From assembly GCA_964355545.1 (NCBI GenBank), contig CAYHEK010000007.1, forward strand, positions 1-33,236: DNA of 33,236 nt. Reading direction: 5' to 3'. This stretch comes from JAPLGE01 sp964355545. Lineage in GTDB: Bacteria; Bipolaricaulota; Bipolaricaulia; UBA7950; UBA9294. The position numbers and the translations under genes are program-made. Of the stretch, positions 32,060-33,236 are shown in pieces. A model generated the notes under the pieces. That model ran no database searches. It had not been told where the DNA came from and saw only the letters and a program-made list of their open reading frames with translations. The first letter of the stretch is position 1. Every line of letters starts with the position of its first letter.

Positions 32060-33236
32060 TGATCGAACGCTACGCGCTTTCCCCGATGAAGGAGCTGTGG
32101 AAAGAGGAGGCCCAGTACGAGCGCTGGCTCGAGGTCGAGCTCGCCTGTCTCGCCGCCATGGAGGAGAAAGGAGAGGTCCCCGCCGGAACGCACGCCGCGG
32201 TCGAGAAGACGGTCCGCGTCGACCTTGTGCGGATCGAGGCGATCGAAAGCGAGATCAAACACGACCTCCTCGCCTTCCTCCGCTCCCTCGAAGAACAGGC
32301 CGGGAAGCCGGGCCGCTTCCTCCACCGCGGCCTCACCTCCTCTGACGTCAAGGACACCGCCCTGTCCCTTGCGATGCGCGACGGGCTTTTGATCCTCCTT
32401 GAGGCAGCTAACGAGCTCAGAGGCGCTCTTCTAGAAAGGGCGCACGAGCACCGGGACCTCGTGATCGTCGGCCGCACGCACGGGATGCACGCCGAGCCGA
32501 CGACGCTCGGGCTCAAGTTCTTCCTCTGGCACGAGGAGATCGGCCGCGACATCGCCCGCCTCGAGCGAGCCAAGGAGACGCTCTCCGTGGGGAAGCTCTC
32601 CGGACCGGTCGGGACCTACTCTCAGGTCTCCCCGGAGGTGGAGCAGATCGCCTGCCGCGCCCTCGGCCTCGAGCCCGCCCGCGTCGCAAACCAGATCCTT
32701 CAGCGCGACCGCCACGCGGAAGGGATGGCGGCGATCGCCATCACCGGGGCGACGCTTGAGAAGATCGCCCTCGAGATTCGCCACCTATCGCGGACCGAGA
32801 TCGGCGAGGTCGAGGAGCCCTCACCGGAGGGCTCCTCCTCCATGCCGCACAAGCAAAACCCGATCCGCTCCGAACGGATCTGCGGCCTCGCCCGCCTTTT
32901 GCGCGCAAACCTCCAGGCGGCTCTCGAGAACGTCGCCCTGTGGCACGAGCGAGACATGTCCCACTCCTCGGTCGAGCGAATCATCCTCCCCGAGAGCTTC
33001 CTCGTCCTCCACTACATGCTCGTGACGGCGCGCGACCTCGTCGCCCATCTCGTCGTCCATCCGGAGAGGATTGCGCAGAACCTCGCCCTCACCCAGGGCG
33101 CGATTCACTCCCAGGCCCTCCTTCTCGCGCTCGTCGAGCAGGGGATGGCCCGCGCCGAGGCACACGAAAGGGTTAAGGCCGCCTCCGAGAGGGCCCGCGC
33201 CGAAGGCGTACCGCTCCTTGAGGTTCTCAAGGAGGA
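32059..33236 (+). CDS. purB: Adenylosuccinate lyase (3' end beyond window)
   Basis: The first 392 residues of PurB, which cleaves SAICAR and adenylosuccinate to release fumarate in purine synthesis. Catalytic His141 is in GRTHGMHAEP (138-147), and the superfamily signature GSSSMPHKQNP with the loop serine is at 258-268. WHERDMSHSSVER, typical of PurB, follows. Domains in order are the N-terminal helical domain, the central long-helix bundle and most of the C-terminal domain. The ATG overlaps the ribD stop and has AAAGGAG 8 nt before it. The gene is intact up to the right edge; about 40-50 residues are probably missing. Confidence 0.96.
   Translation, partial: MIERYALSPMKELWKEEAQYERWLEVELACLAAMEEKGEVPAGTHAAVEKTVRVDLVRIEAIESEIKHDLLAFLRSLEEQAGKPGRFLHRGLTSSDVKDTALSLAMRDGLLILLEAANELRGALLERAHEHRDLVIVGRTHGMHAEPTTLGLKFFLWHEEIGRDIARLERAKETLSVGKLSGPVGTYSQVSPEVEQIACRALGLEPARVANQILQRDRHAEGMAAIAITGATLEKIALEIRHLSRTEIGEVEEPSPEGSSSMPHKQNPIRSERICGLARLLRANLQAALENVALWHERDMSHSSVERIILPESFLVLHYMLVTARDLVAHLVVHPERIAQNLALTQGAIHSQALLLALVEQGMARAEAHERVKAASERARAEGVPLLEVLKE

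Overview
The window is GC-rich bacterial chromosome, packed with genes on both strands, and mostly housekeeping. Taxonomy cannot be settled without a search. A DUF763 protein and an archaeal-type HD hydrolase (families best known to me from archaea and thermophiles), a CsaB-type pyruvyltransferase, and several genes that look leaderless together suggest a deep-branching, possibly thermophilic lineage. Candidatus Bipolaricaulota/Acetothermia is one guess; a Thermus- or Thermotoga-like group is another.

Left part (1-11.9 kb). The minus strand carries the start of an unknown gene at the left edge, pgsA and tpiA (lipid and central metabolism), then a run mutS-csaB-rsmH-ftsL-ftsI that joins mismatch repair, cell-envelope glycan pyruvylation and septal peptidoglycan synthesis. 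A slipin gene diverges from tpiA. A decayed 37-codon start of an mnmG-like gene lies between slipin and ftsI and marks an old rearrangement. A diacylglycerol-kinase-like gene diverges from mutS and converges, with overlapping stop codons, on mutL.

Middle part (11.9-24.3 kb). A small HTH protein and an HD-superfamily hydrolase form an overlapping pair. After them come a homopyrimidine mirror repeat, a perfect 12-bp inverted repeat and a short tyrosine recombinase that is catalytic domain only. A promoter and a 5' leader with potential hairpins then precede a tightly overlapping seven-gene operon: three poorly characterised membrane proteins, a MoxR AAA+ ATPase, a DUF58 protein, a BatA-like VWA membrane protein and a large protein with two VWA domains. 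This is a Bat/MoxR-type envelope chaperone or stress system. The three upstream membrane proteins are the least understood genes here.

Right part (24.3-33.2 kb). A tRNA-Pro(UGG) gene leads directly into dnaX and ybaB. DUF763 is on the opposite strand. A coiled-coil zinc-ribbon protein and a TPM-domain protein follow, and the end of the TPM gene overlaps the P1 helix of the RNase P RNA gene. Then come a VanZ-like protein, a YugP-type membrane zinc peptidase, rpe, ribD and purB (cut by the right edge). The last four have overlapping or nearly touching ends and probably form one operon.

The window shows two styles of gene start. Some have a Shine-Dalgarno sequence 20-40 nt downstream of a -10 box. 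Others (mutS, dagK-like, mutL, DUF763, zinc-ribbon) have a -10 hexamer only 6-10 nt before the start codon and no good Shine-Dalgarno, which is the signature of leaderless mRNAs.
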